From Adiantum capillus-veneris (taxonomy: Eukaryota > Streptophyta > Polypodiopsida > Polypodiales > Pteridaceae): 64,000 nt of DNA. Each line of letters starts with the position of its first letter. Position 1 is the first letter of the stretch. Shown piece after piece: positions 12,042 through 23,654 of the stretch. The translations under genes were made by a program, and so were the position numbers. The notes under the pieces were generated by a model. It searched no databases. It was given only the letters and a program-made list of their open reading frames with translations, and was not told the DNA's origin. Where the stretch lies: the NCBI GenBank assembly GCA_014529385.2, contig CM043945.1:156620741-156684740 (forward strand), in the 5' to 3' direction.

Positions 12042-12461
12042 TCCCTAGTTGCTACTCTTGTTTACCTTCAAAGGTAAGCACGCAAGCATCTGTACCCGTG
12101 GCTTGAATATTATGAATTGCAGGGAATAGAAGATAGGGTTCAATAGAGCCAAGATAGCACCAATTCTAGTCAAGCTTCTAATAGCTCAATAATGGTTAAG
12201 CCATAAGAAAGCCCCGTAGGACTGCATTATTAAGACCATATCTCTCGTCGGTGTCCGCGTAAACTGCATAAAACAGGCGTGCTTCAAGGATGAAATATCT
12301 CTATTCTACTTACTCTTTTGCAATTAATAACACTAACCATTTGTAGCAAGCTTGAGGACCTCTCTTCTTGAGCAAGAAACGAGAAACCAATAGCTCTGCC
12401 CCAGGGAGGTCAACTAATAAAAATGTAACCTATTACGTGAGTTCAACACAAGGGTATTTAA
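12042..12461 (-). other. Element B 5' untranslated leader, gag-proximal part
   Basis: Sequence between gag and the inserted TIR element. It aligns in part with the E leader (minus-strand wording around 12140-12240 resembles 27290-27410). No gene seen. Confidence 0.55.
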
Positions 12462-13799
12462 CACTAGGTTGGTAACCTAACAGGACATAAAAGTGTCCTT
12501 TCAGGTTTTTGAAAAAAACCTCCAAAACCATAGTAGATCCACTCATTTTGTAAAATCCTTTCATGAGGTTATAGTTCAAGGCCTACTACAAATGGAAAAA
12601 ACAAGAAACTTGTAAAATTTCTCATCTTTTGGTCACACCAAGCCTCCAAAGTTGATGGACCAGTACAGTTTCATCAAAACAGTCATTTCTTACGTTTTGT
12701 TGCATAAAAATAAGATTAGGGATTTTTGTAGAAATTGAGATAAATTCCCTAGTTAACTTCAATGGGTTGGTGATCAGAATATATGATTGCTTCTCACTCA
12801 TTATTTTTTGTTTTTCCAAAAGAAATAGGTACAAAAAGTTGAATTTTTACCATTCTGCAAACCTATCGTCAAAGTTTCTATAGCCACGCTCAATACAAAT
12901 AATATATGCATGTTTTCTTAGTTCCCTATTGTCCTTTAGGTTCATAAGGAGTCATGGAGCATGTCAAAATAATAATACATCTCTTACCAAGGGGAATCTT
13001 GGGGACAAAGATGAAGTGCTAAATACAACAAACATGAAAAAATTGGGTTCAACATATGAGTTGTAGAATCCCATAGAAACTATTCAATATCTAGCCAAAT
13101 TTGATCCTTATGACTAGATATGGTTACTACCTACAAAATGCATGTAGTTGTCACAAGAAACTAACTATATTGAAAAAGCTATACTTGATATACTAAAATG
13201 TTCCGTTTTCTTCTATAATTGAAAAAATCAACCATCATCGTCTACTATGAAAAATAGGGTATTAGGTGCCCAAAAACTCAAGGAATATTAGCTTTATGTA
13301 ACAATATGCGACATAGAAAATCAAAACTGCATTTGGATATCATGAAAGCCACCAAAAAAATAATAGAAGAGCTAAAATTGGCTAAGAAGCAGGATTTGAC
13401 AATTTTTGTAATTTGGTCATAACTTACAACTTTAACATTTATTTCTCCCTAGAAGCATCAGGACATGTTGAGGACTACTAAAGATAGTTCTCTAGCATTA
13501 TAGACCTCACAAACATGAATTGTAGAGTGGTATAGTTGCAAAAAGTTGAAAAAAAACTAAAAACAGGACCCGTTTTTTCACACAGTTTAGGTTGTGAAAT
13601 GTTGTGCAAGGACAAGGTTAAAGATGGAATTGATATTCCAAAAAAATGTCGAGTTTTTTTCAGCTCATGAGACAACTTTCTAGACAGATAGCACCTCAAA
13701 ATCCATTTTGAAACTCTTGACATAATTCAAGGAAAATGGTCACTTAACAGGACATAACAGTGTCCCAGGACATAAAAGTGTCCCATTACCAACCTAGTG
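12462..13799 (-). mobile_element. CACTAG-ended TIR element, copy 2 (1338 bp)
   Basis: Same family as 7971-9292 in inverted orientation. Ends CACTAGGTTGGTAA / TTACCAACCTAGTG, flanked by TTAA on both sides (12458-12461, 13800-13803). It is 16 bases longer; a subterminal motif (ggacataacagtgtccc) appears once more near its right end. It sits in the 5' leader of element B, between PBS and gag. No transposase ORF. Confidence 0.85.
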
Positions 13800-13988
13800 T
13801 TAAAGTTCTTGAAACTTATAGAAATATATGTACAGAAGGGCATTATTTTTTCAAATTTGAAAAAAACTTACAGATTTTAAAAGAAAAGGCTACATTATAT
13901 TCTTAACAAAATTCACAGATAATGGGTTTTACAAACATGTCTTGAACGCACGTGATATGGTAGTTTTAACATAGTGAACCCCACGAGA

Positions 13989-14000
13989 GCTCTGCTACCA
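13989..14000 (-). other. Element B primer-binding site
   Basis: Minus strand TGGTAGCAGAGC, one base off the initiator tRNA-Met complement TGGTATCAGAGC, two bases inside the 5' LTR end. Confidence 0.85.
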
Positions 14001-14001
14001 A

Positions 14002-14330
14002 TGTAACATTTAATGCACTTGTAACTTGTGTGTAGCGGAAATTGATAACATAGTGAGCATTTCATTAAGAACAAGTTCCTAATGAGCATAGATAGAGTAT
14101 TTAATTTGAGAAAGACGCATAGCAATTTACACCTAGCTAATTTGGCATAGACAATACTTGAAAAGAGAGAGAAAAAGAACAACTGACAACTGTTGAGGAC
14201 CCAATTTACATGGAGCCGGTCGCCCCTCCATAAAGACTCTGTATTATAGCTTCTCCCATCAAAGGAGACTTTTTTACAATACAATATTTTTGTTCCTTGA
14301 TAAAACTAGTTGGTGTAGTGGAGATGGAAG
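14002..14330 (-). repeat. Element B 5' LTR, truncated
   Basis: Matches 3081-3409 with scattered substitutions and then stops matching abruptly after 14330. About 1.28 kb of the LTR is missing, so B lost its promoter end. Confidence 0.88.
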
Positions 14331-14784
14331 TACTCTATCCACCATTTAGAGTAGTGGTTGCATGCTATAAATTGAAAATACCCTGTACCAATAAGTGCAA
14401 GCCAAGAGACGCTATCCTCCACTTTTCACCTTGTGAAAGCAACAGGGTCAAAATCTTGAACTGGAAGATCTCTTTAAGAAAGTGTGCAAAGACACACTTT
14501 GCATACACAATGGCCATCATGTTGCCTATCTAGGTGTCCTCAAATTAACCCTTTATTGTAGGGATAGGTGAGAGAATCCCCCCCTTTGAATTTGCAAAAT
14601 AATTATGAGCCCAATCCTACCCCTATTAGGCAGACATTGCAATCCTTGGTTCCAAGAAACCACATTTTAAACAAAAGACCTCATCAAAACCCTTTTGTGC
14701 TTTCAAAGTATGCCATATTTGTGCCTTGAAATATATGGCGGCCATAGAATTCCAATAACTTTTGGCGTACAATATCAATTCGCT
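14331..14784. other. Unassigned sequence between elements B and C
   Basis: No match to B's LTR and no convincing ORF. It contains a small perfect hairpin, AAAGTGTG/CACACTTT (about 14480-14500). This is the left flank of the element C insertion. Confidence 0.5.
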
Positions 14785-15165
14785 TGTTGTGGGTTAGGTC
14801 AACACATGAACATCATGCACAACAAGAATGACAATCTACTCCACCATGCTTCATCAACAACAATTCAGACACAGTAAACATAACTACTCAAAGAATATCA
14901 GAGTAAGCAGAGACAATACACTGAATAGTTACTACACTGCACCATCATCATCACATTCATATCAGAGAACAGATACATCGTGCGCAGATACATTCCCCAC
15001 TTATATAGATAAATCCGACTTAACTACCCAGTCACAAGACATTTAGCAGACTGCAACTGAAAGACAGTTACATCCGACTTGGCAAAATACAGCTCAGTAA
15101 ATATCCGATAAGTCAAAATCCGACTTAGCTATTCAGAGTCAGTTTCTAACATGTGCCTCTCAACA
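14785..15165 (-). repeat. Element C 3' LTR
   Basis: 381 bp, TGTTGAGAGG...CCACAACA on the minus strand. It aligns without gaps to 23269-23649 with 8 differences. No clear purine tract is seen just upstream of it (15166-15225). Confidence 0.97.
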
Positions 15166-15225
15166 CATGGCACGTCTCGGTGGTAGATTTCGCAAAAATC
15201 TGACCCGGATCCACAGATCCCTTGA

Positions 15226-16758
15226 TCAGGAATCCACTCTCTGCTGCACAGCTTCTTCCTTACTCTGGTCCTCAACATTCACTTTATGATCCACCAGCTC
15301 TGCTTCCTTTACTGCATCTGACTCTGCTGCATCAGCTTTTCCCATTTCCACCTCTTGTGCTATATCTGCAATCACAGTATCAATCTGCTCTTCTGCAACT
15401 TTCTCCTCAGCTACATCCTGCATCAAAAAACTATTAGTAAAATTCTCCTCTTTCTTTTCTGCCTCTGCAAGCTGCTGTCTCTGATTCTCTTCCATCTGCT
15501 GAACTTGCTGCTTCAAACAGTCTCTCTCCTTTTGCAATTCCTCCACTTCCTTCAACAATTGTGCTTCTACCTCATGCACTAACCCTGCCTTTATCACCTC
15601 ATATGGATACTTAATGACAAAGCTCATTCTCTCCTTGGTCTTTTGCCACATCTCCTGTGCAACCAAAGCTAACTACTGCTTGAGGATAGACACTTCTCCT
15701 TCTTTCATTAATACTGCACTCAAGCTAATTTCCTCCTGTGCCAACATCTGTTGCTCTAGTACCTGCAAAGGTTCCAATCTCAACCTCTGCATCTCCACAG
15801 TGACCTGTAACTCTGCATTCCTCTTTGCCATGTCTTCCAACTCCAAAGCAACAGCTGCCTCCACTTTCTCACTCCATTGCTTAAACTCCCCCAATGATCT
15901 CTTCACTTTTGCTAACTCCATCTTCTGTTTCCCCACTGTTTCCTCCATATCCTGCCCATACTTTACTTTCATCATAGCTATCTGCTCTTCAAACTCTTTC
16001 ACCTGTGACACCTGTCCTTTAAACTCCATCAACTTTTCTGCATTCCTTTCAGCTTGCATACTCTGAACCTTCAGCATATTATTCTGCTGCCTCACAAATT
16101 CCTGCACCTGCTGCAGCATCTGAACTACTTTATCACTGTCCAATTTCCCAGTATCTACTGATACTCCAGAGACTTCCTCAGCACTGAAATCTAATCTAGA
16201 AAACACTCTACTGACTGGTTCAGACTTCTTCCTCTTGTTGGATAGTGTGAAAGCCTTACCAAGCTTTATTGGTGTTTCCTCTGCTTTTACCTGCATTGGT
16301 GAATCAACATCCATGGTGCCAAAATCTACAAACTGCATTTTTGCTGTGATTTCTTCAAAGGCCTCTCCTGGAGTATATTTGGCTTTCACCAAATCCTCAT
16401 AAGCCTCCATATGCTTGGCATTAATCTTCACAAATCCTAACTTTTCAGAATGCACCATGATAGGCTGCTCAATCTGAACTGGCTGCTGCTTCTCCTGCAC
16501 CAGTTTTTCTGCTTTCACAGGCCACCTTGCTTCACCACTCTGTACTCTCTGTGCAAAAAAAAACAATGCTGACAAGTAACCACATAACCTACTATTTGCC
16601 TGTGTCTTCCATTTGTCTGAGGAATGAATCTCTGCTGCCAACTTTTCATACGCCCAGTGGGCCCAACTCACTTCTCCTCCTTGCTCTGCATAGCTCAATG
16701 GAGCAAAGTTTTGTTTTGACATATAGTCAAACTTCACAATAAAGCATAGCCTCTCCAA
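15226..16758 (-). pseudogene. Element C extra 3' ORF, coiled-coil part, function unknown
   Basis: Two open segments (15673-16758, 361 codons; 15226-15666, 146 codons) in the same frame, separated by one TAG at 15673-15675. The same frame reaches the integrase ORF through another TAG at 16771-16773. The N-terminal ~130 residues look globular. The rest is Gln/Glu/Lys-rich with heptad-like spacing (QLLKEVEELQKERDCLKQQ), a probable long coiled coil. No transmembrane segment or retroviral envelope motif is visible. Extra 3' ORFs occur in Athila/Tat relatives, but I do not recognise this one. Confidence 0.75.
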
Positions 16759-16770
16759 GTACCACTTAAG

Positions 16771-18336
16771 CTACTCTCTCCTAGCATATGCCACATTCTT
16801 TAACATGTAATACTGCCTGCCTCCTTCTCTTGGACCAAAATCCTTTTTCAGTGCTTCCTCTGAACACTTTGGAATAGGTGTATTGGGATACAAAGGCAGC
16901 TTGAACACCTCAGACACCAACTCCACACTGAGTATCACATGCGGTGACACTCTCCCCTTAGTCTTCCTAAGTATTTCCAACTGAGACTTTGCATACACAT
17001 TGTTTCTACATTCTTCCCAAGGCAGAATCGCAAACTCATACAATCCTACCTGATGCAACCATATGGCATTGCGCTCTGCCTGACAATCTATGTCAACTTT
17101 GAAGTCCATAAAAGGGTCCATTAATGCTTGCATCACCTTACCTTCTGACACAGGAGTCGGCGTTGGCGTTTCCTCTTCTGCAGAGTCACTGTTTTCGTCT
17201 GCACTGCTTACGTCAAGCCGCATTGGCAAAGCTTTGCTTCTCAAACGTCGCCCCGAACCTTTGGGCTGCTCCTCATCAGGCTGTGGTTGCATGGCCACCA
17301 ATTGCTTTGCTTTCGGCATGGCAGTACTGAATAAGGCTTCTTCAAGCGAAAACCCGAATCCTCTGCGCTGCTGCATGTGAACTGGACGTACTGAACTTTT
17401 GTTGCATGTATGATTATACTCGCTGCACCATGCACACATATCTCCACCCGGTATCCTTGAAGTGCTACGAAACTTCTTTTCAGCACGCTCCCCGAGGCTA
17501 TTAATTGGGCCTAATAATTTCTTATTAAAAATTCCGACTTGGTCAGTTCCGACACAGGTACTCTTCCAACATCTGCAATGTTGAATCGGATGTGCACTTT
17601 GGAACTGCCTGCTTCCTCCAACCTGTGAATTATATGGGATACTATGAAAAGACCTCCTAAAATCCATGCAAGCCAGCATTTTGCCTTTTGCTTTTGTTGA
17701 TTCTGAATCTCCTGACGGTAGGGGTATTACAGTCATACAGGCTACACTTGGCCAGTCCAAATGAGGTGGCTTTCCCTGAAATTTCTTCAGCCTGAAACCA
17801 TTAATTGCCTTTTCCACTCTTGTATCAAACACATCAACTATGATGAATGTCCCTTGTCCTTTATCCTGCACAATCTGATATGGTCCTTGATATCTCAATG
17901 ACAATTTACCAGGATGTGGTCCCAGCTTAGAGTTGTACAACATTACCCAATCTCCAACCTGAAAGATCTTGAACTTCACATTCTTGGTCACCCATGCTTG
18001 TCTTCTTCTTTGTATGACTTCAGTAATGTAAGAGCTTACCAACCTATCCTCCTCCAGCTGCATCAGATATTTGTTCCTGTGTAGTACTGACAACTTTGGA
18101 GACTGCTTCTCTGCTGAGACTCTTAAACTTGGTACCACAAACTCCATAGGCACCACAGCTTCCAGCCCATACACCAGCTTGAATGGTGTCATACCAGTAG
18201 TGACTTTGAAAGCTGTTCTAAAGGACCATAAGGCAGAATCCAACTTATCATCCCAATCCTTCTGATTCTCTGTCACAATTTTTTTCAAAATCCTTATCAG
18301 TGTTTTGTTGGAGCTCTCAGCCTGACCATTAGCCTA
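16771..18336 (-). pseudogene. Element C integrase C-terminus fused to unknown domain
   Basis: From the TAG at 18334-18336 the frame continues with ANGQAESSNK, which holds the catalytic Glu of the integrase DDE triad. The C-terminal domain follows (FQVGDWVMLYNSKLGPHPGK, KLSLRYQGPYQIVQD). After about residue 190 comes sequence I do not recognise, including an acidic stretch (SSADENSDSAEEE). A globular region rich in hydrophobics follows (VSPHVILSVELVSEVFKLP) and runs on in frame into the 3' ORF. Whether this was one polyprotein or separate proteins cannot be told. Confidence 0.8.
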
Positions 18337-20913
18337 TGGATGATATGCTGTAGACTTCTTGTGCATAATCATATGTGTCCTTGTTAGCTCTGAAATTACT
18401 TCATTCAGAAAATGAGTTCCTCTGTCACTTACCAGCTCCACTGGACACCCAAACCTGGTCATAATGTTATGATAAAGAAATCTGGCCACACTTGAAGCTT
18501 TATTATCCTTCAATGCTACTGCTTCTACCCACTTAGTGCAATAGTCTGTAGCCACTAAAATGTATCTGCATCCCCTCTTGGAAGTTGGTTTAACAGGTCC
18601 TACAAAGTCCAAACCCCACTTTTGAAAAGGTTCCAAAGGCAAAATAGGATGATCCCCCATCCTATCCCTGTTTGAATCAGGTTGACCTGTTTTCTGACAA
18701 ATTACACATCTTTTGGCATAATCATGTGCATCCTTCAAAACTGTGGGCCACCATAATCCAGTCTGCAAAATCTTCTTCCCTGTAATATCTCCAGAGAAAT
18801 GCCCTCCTGCTGTGCCTGAATGTGCTTCCTGCAAGACTGCACTTTGCTCAAATTCTGGCACACATCTTCTTATCACTTGATCAATTCCTTTCTTATATAG
18901 TGCCCCTGCAATAACTAAATAGGGTCTGGTTTTCAGTGCAAATTTTCTTCTCTGATCAGCATTGAACTCCCTTGGTATAGTTCCATCAGTCAAAAACATC
19001 AGCAATTGATCATACCAAGAATCAGTCACAGCAGTCTGCACATCAAATAGCTGAGCATCAGGAAGTGCATCATCTACCCCAGTAGGTGCTTCACCTGTTT
19101 CAATCCTGCTTAGATAATCCGCAATTACATGCTCCTTCCCAGGAGTATGCTCAATTTGAAAGTCAAACTCCTGCAACAACAACATCCATCTTGCAAGCCT
19201 TCCAGTAAGAAGTGGCTTCTTGATCAAATACAACAAGGCCTGATGATCAACATGAAAAACTATCTTGTTCCCCAACAAGTAATGCCTGAACTTATTCAAT
19301 GCATATACCATCCCTAAAGCTTCTCTTTCTGTCATAGGATAGTTTCTTTCTGCACCTGTGAGAACCCTGCTTGCATAATACACAGGTCTGAACCATCCCT
19401 TCTCCTTCTCCTGCATCAGTACAGCTCCTATTGCTATATCCGAGGCATCAACAAACACATGAAAAGGCAATGACCAATCAGGTGGCTGCAAAATTGGTGC
19501 TACTGATATCATTTTCTTCAACATCTGAAATGATTTCTGCTGAGGCTCATCCCATACAAATGCCACATCCTTCTTTGTTAATTGAGTTAATGGCAAGCAT
19601 ACATTAGACAAATACCTCAAATATCTGGAGTGCCACTTTGTCTGTCCAACAAACCTCATTAATTCTTTAACATTGGTAGGAACTGGTGCTGCTTGAATGG
19701 CTTCTATTTTCTTGACATCTATGGCCATTCCTGCTTCTGACACCACATGTCCTAAAAGTATTCCACTCCTCACAGCAATTACACTTTTATAAGGGTTCAG
19801 AGCCATCCTGAATTGTCTGCATCTTTCAAAACAGAGCTTCAAATGTAGCATATGTTTATCCTTCTTTCCAAACACTGAGAAATCATCCACAAAGACTCTC
19901 ATAAAGTCCTGTAAGTAAGGTTCAAACACCTTATGAGCAACAAAATTAAATGAAGGTGGTCCATTGGTTAACCCAAAACTCATCACTGTGTAGGCAAAGG
20001 CTCCCCATTTAGTTATAAAAGCTGTTTTATGCTGATCCGACTCAGCAACACTAATCTGATTATAACCAGAAAAACCATCGAGAAAGCTGTGCATTTCATG
20101 ACCAGCTACTGCATCCAACACAGCATCACAAAATGGCATAGGAAAGGGATCAGTAATGGTTGCTGCATTCAATTTTCTATAATCCACACATACTCTTAAG
20201 GCTCCATTTTTCTTTGGCACAACCAGTATGGGAGACAACCATGATACTTCATGTACAGGTTTAATGAACCCTACTGCCAGGAGCTTATCAAGCTCCTCCT
20301 TCACCTGTTTGGCTAAGTTAGGATTCATTCTATATCTTTGCTGCACAATTGGTTTTGCACCCTCTTTCAAATTAATCCTATGCTGATGTAGTGCTGGGTC
20401 AATGCCTCTCACCTGAGAATAATCCCAAGCAAACACATCCTTATAATCAACCAATAATTGCAACAGCTATGCCAGAAATTCCCCTTGAATGTGTGCACTC
20501 ACTTTGACCATTCTTGGTTCTGCCTCTGTTCCTAAATTCAGCTCCTGAAGTTCATCCTTTTCTACCCTGCTAGATGTCCCAAACTTCTTTTCATAAATTT
20601 TCTCAGCCATATCCCTGGCCTCCTTTTCTTCCTGCTGAATCTGTTCCTTATCAGTCATAGCATATTTCTGGTCCACCAACTGTAACAGTTCCTTACCCTG
20701 CACTGTCTGTCCTTGTGCTAAACCTTTATCTGGCTCATCCTGTTCCCTACCTTGCTGTAACATGCTTTCCACATCTACTTCAAACACAGGTACAACAGTT
20801 GGATTGGCCTTCAAGAACTCTTCCTCTTGGTCATCTGTGACCTCATCAGCAAAATTAATAGTCTGAGCAAACAGTGGTTTCTCACTTAATGGAACCATCT
20901 TCCTTCCCCTCAT
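18334..20913 (-). pseudogene. Element C pol: RT, RNase H, integrase N-part
   Basis: One frame with an internal TAG at 20467-20469. RT has CVDYRKLNAAT and the catalytic pair in VFVDDFSVF (about residues 193-194 of the 709-codon segment). RNase H begins VFVDASDIAIGAVLMQE, and the tether reads HTPGKEHVIADYLSR. The single zinc-binding H2C2 is HSGTAGGH...CVICQ. The core has GLDFVGP and VSDRGTHFLNE. The segment ends at YHP followed by TAG, where gypsy integrases usually have Gln (YHPQ). RT and RNase H residues look intact. Confidence 0.93.
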
Positions 20914-23221
20914 AGGTATGGTTACTTTCTTTTTCCCTTTTTTTCAATATGACAACATTTTCTCCCCAGTCCTGTCTTACTTTAGCCAATTTGAACCAAG
21001 GCCTTCCTAACAGCATTTCATATGCAGCTACTGAGTCTGACATTCTGAGTACCACAAAATTAACAAAAAAGGATAATCCTGACACCTGAATTTCCTGTGC
21101 TTTGAGAATTCCCAAAGGTTGTACCCTAGATTGGTCTGCCATTTTCACATGAAAAGGTGCTTGAGCCAGAGCTCCCAACTCCATTCTTTTGTACACTGCC
21201 TCTGGTAAAATATTCACCCCAGAGCCTCCATCCAATAACACATCATCAAAATTTTCTCCAAGAAAGTGTACTTTAATAACTGGTACCACAAAGTCCACAT
21301 CTGCTGGATCAATTCTATTTGTTGCTGCTGGAGAAAACTGTATGTCCATTGTGCCAAGTCCATTCAGGTTCTGCAGCTTTCTGAACAATCTTTCTTTGAA
21401 AGCTGGAACCAATTGCAACAACTGATCCAAAGATAATTGAAGAGGTGAGCTAATAAGTATTTCAAACCAATCCTTATCCTGTTTATTCTCCACCTCCTTG
21501 CTCCCATTATTCTGCTCTTCCTTCTCTTTTGGGTCATCCTCAATATCCACCTGCTTTTCCTGGTGTTTGGCAATCCTTTTTGTAACCTGGTCTCTTACCC
21601 CTTTTTGCTCCTTCCAATCCAAAGGTGCTTTATCCTTAGACCTAGTCACTGCTAGAACTTCAACATGATCCTCCTGCACACATTGGTTGCAGTCACAAGC
21701 CCATTGATGTTCCTCTTCATTCCCTTGTTGCTCCTGTTCTTGGTCAGTATCTTGAATCTGCTCATCCTGAGAAAACACATCAAACAAGATTACATTTGCC
21801 TGAGTAGCTGGCTGGTTTTGCTGTTGTTGATTTCCAGGTTGATTGGGCTGATTGTATCTTACAATGGGCATTCCCCTTTCTTCCCTATGCTTCACCCATA
21901 AAGCACAATTGGGACCTACCCAGTGATCTGGTGCACCACAGTACACACAGGGTCTCCTATTATTATTGTTCTCCTGCTCTCTCCAAGGAGGTCTAGGAGG
22001 TCTTGCCCTCTGAAATGGTGGTCTTCCCCTAAATGGTACTGCTTGATTTGCTCCAATTTCTGGTCTTCCTCTTCCTATGTTAGGTGCTGTCTGCCCTCTA
22101 TTCTTTGGATTATACCAACAGCTAGCAGTGCTATGTCCATACCTTTCACAAATGTGACAATACACTTTTTCTTTAGGTGCTACAACAGAATAACCAAACT
22201 TTTTAAGTTTGCCTACCAAATCTTGCTCAATGCTCTGCTTTTGCTTGACTTTCTTCTTCTTACTGCTCTGTTTCTTCTTTCTTTTTTCTGTTTCCTCATC
22301 ACTGTCTGATGGTGAGCTTGAATCTGAGTTCCCACTGGAATCTGTGTCTTCAGATGCTTCATCTGAATCTGAGTCACTGTCTTCTTTTCCTTTTGCCTTG
22401 GTCATGCCAAGTCTCTTCTCCACCCTTGCAGCAGCAGTAACAAGGTCATCCAGACCTCTAGCAATATCAATGCTAGCTACTGCTCCCTTTAAGCTGCTTC
22501 TCAATCCTTTCAAAAAGTAACCTGCTAACATTTCATTAGTGGGTCTTTCATTCCCCTGCAATCTTTCTACTAAAATTCTGAACTTCTGTGCATAGTCTTC
22601 AACCAGCATCTTATTTTGCTTAATGTCTCTGAGTTTTCTCAGGACATCAGTCGGAGTCTTCTCCTTTCTAAATCTCTGCAGAAATGTCTACTTCAAAGCA
22701 TTATAAGTAGCAAAATGTGCAATGCCATATTGGCTGAACCAACTCATGGCCTTTCCTTCCAATGTGGCAGCAAACTGTTCCATCTTAACTCCATCAGCAT
22801 ACATCACCTGATAGCCACTTGCCTGCCTTTTAGTTTCAAACTGTGCCACATGACAGTCAGCATCTTCCTTACTCCCTGCTCTAAACTTGGCTGCCTTGAC
22901 CTTTGGGTTGGGTGGTGGTTGAGCCATTGGAATGGGTTGTGGTGGTCTCCTAGGTCTTTGCCTGGTAGCCCCCTGAAGTGGGTCAAACTGGATCCTTCTC
23001 CTGGTGGTTCTTCCTGCCAGGAATAAAGCTCCAATAAATTGCCTCACTCTCCCTTGTCCTGCTGCTCCCGATCCTACCTCTCCTTGGTCTACAGGTTGCT
23101 GCCCCTGAGCATCGGGTGATTGCTGATTGTCATGATCATAGTTAAATGGATCAATGTTTCCAGCCTGTGCTTGAGCCCTTGTGTAGTACACTCTTCCTAC
23201 TCTCCTGTCTCCCTCTGACAT
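20882..23221 (-). pseudogene. Element C gag-protease
   Basis: Starts at 23221 (MSEGDRRVGRVYYTRAQ), 48 bases inside the LTR. One TAG (22688-22690) splits it into 177 and 575 codons. It has two zinc knuckles: CHICERYGHSTASC and CVYCGAPDHWVGPNC. A Ser/Asp and Lys-rich stretch precedes the first knuckle. The protease follows with VLLDGGSGVNILP (D-G-G-S active site) and LLGRPWFKLAK. The frame ends at 20882, overlapping pol (20913) by 32 bases in the +1 frame near an A7 run (T7 at 20938-20944 on the given strand). Confidence 0.9.
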
Positions 23222-23249
23222 GCATCATTACTTGAAAATAAACGTTAAC

Positions 23250-23264
23250 CCAGCGGGATCGCCA
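23250..23264 (-). other. Element C candidate primer-binding site
   Basis: Minus strand TGGCGATCCCGCTGG, four bases inside the LTR end. It is not the initiator tRNA-Met type; I cannot assign the tRNA without a tRNA set. Confidence 0.55.
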
Positions 23265-23268
23265 AATG

Positions 23269-23649
23269 TGTTGTGGGTTAGGTCAACACATGAACATCAT
23301 GCACAACAAGAATGAAAATCTACTCCACCATGCTTCATCAACAACAATTCAGACACAGTAAACATAACTACTCAAAGAATATCAGAGTAAGCAGAGACAA
23401 TACACTGAATAGTTACTGCATTGCACCATCATCATCACATTCATATCAGAGAACAGATACATCGTGCGCAGATACATTCCCCACTTATATAGATAAATCC
23501 GACTTAACTACCCAGCCACAAGACATTCAGCAGACTGCAACTGAAAGACAATTACATCCGACTTGGCGAAATACAGCTCAGTAAATATCCGATAAGTCAA
23601 AATCTGACTTAGCTATTCAGAGTCAGTTTCTAACATGTGCCTCTCAACA
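23269..23649 (-). repeat. Element C 5' LTR
   Basis: 381 bp; begins TGTTGAGAGGCACATG and ends CCACAACA on the minus strand. The TSD TCGCT follows at 23650-23654. Confidence 0.97.
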
Positions 23650-23654
23650 TCGCT

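Larger units (their letters stand above)
3081..14330 (-). mobile_element. Element B: degraded Ty3/gypsy chromovirus, minus strand
   Basis: Reading right to left: 5' LTR (truncated), PBS, gag, protease, RT, RNase H, integrase, chromodomain-like tail, 3' LTR. All domains are close relatives of intact element E at 25492-34333. B has diverged more, and it has gained a MULE-like insertion in RT and a TIR element in the leader. It interrupts element A at 3080. Its right LTR stops matching after 14330, so no right-hand target duplication can be read. Confidence 0.9.
14785..23649 (-). mobile_element. Element C: structurally complete Ty3/gypsy with extra 3' ORF
   Basis: Two 381-bp LTRs (14785-15165 and 23269-23649) bound an 8.87-kb element. 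It is flanked by a 5-bp target duplication TCGCT (14780-14784, 23650-23654). By my count the LTRs differ at 8 positions (about 2%). Minus-strand order: gag with two zinc knuckles, protease, RT, RNase H, integrase, then a long unknown ORF. Five in-frame stops, all TAG, and one frame change inactivate it. RT resembles the Athila/Tat side of Ty3/gypsy. Confidence 0.95.

Noticed and set aside
12395-12415. Second end of the MULE-like element (ggaggtcaacta)
   Set aside because: Only about ten bases resemble the 9528 region and no partner end or duplication was found.
7971-13799. Assignment to the CACTA (En/Spm) superfamily because ends begin CACTA
   Set aside because: CACTA elements make 3-bp duplications; both copies here show 4-bp TTAR. 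Left open instead.
15226-23221. Stop codons repaired by U-to-C RNA editing
   Set aside because: Such editing is organellar in some land plants; these are nuclear retroelements, and methylation decay explains the pattern more simply.
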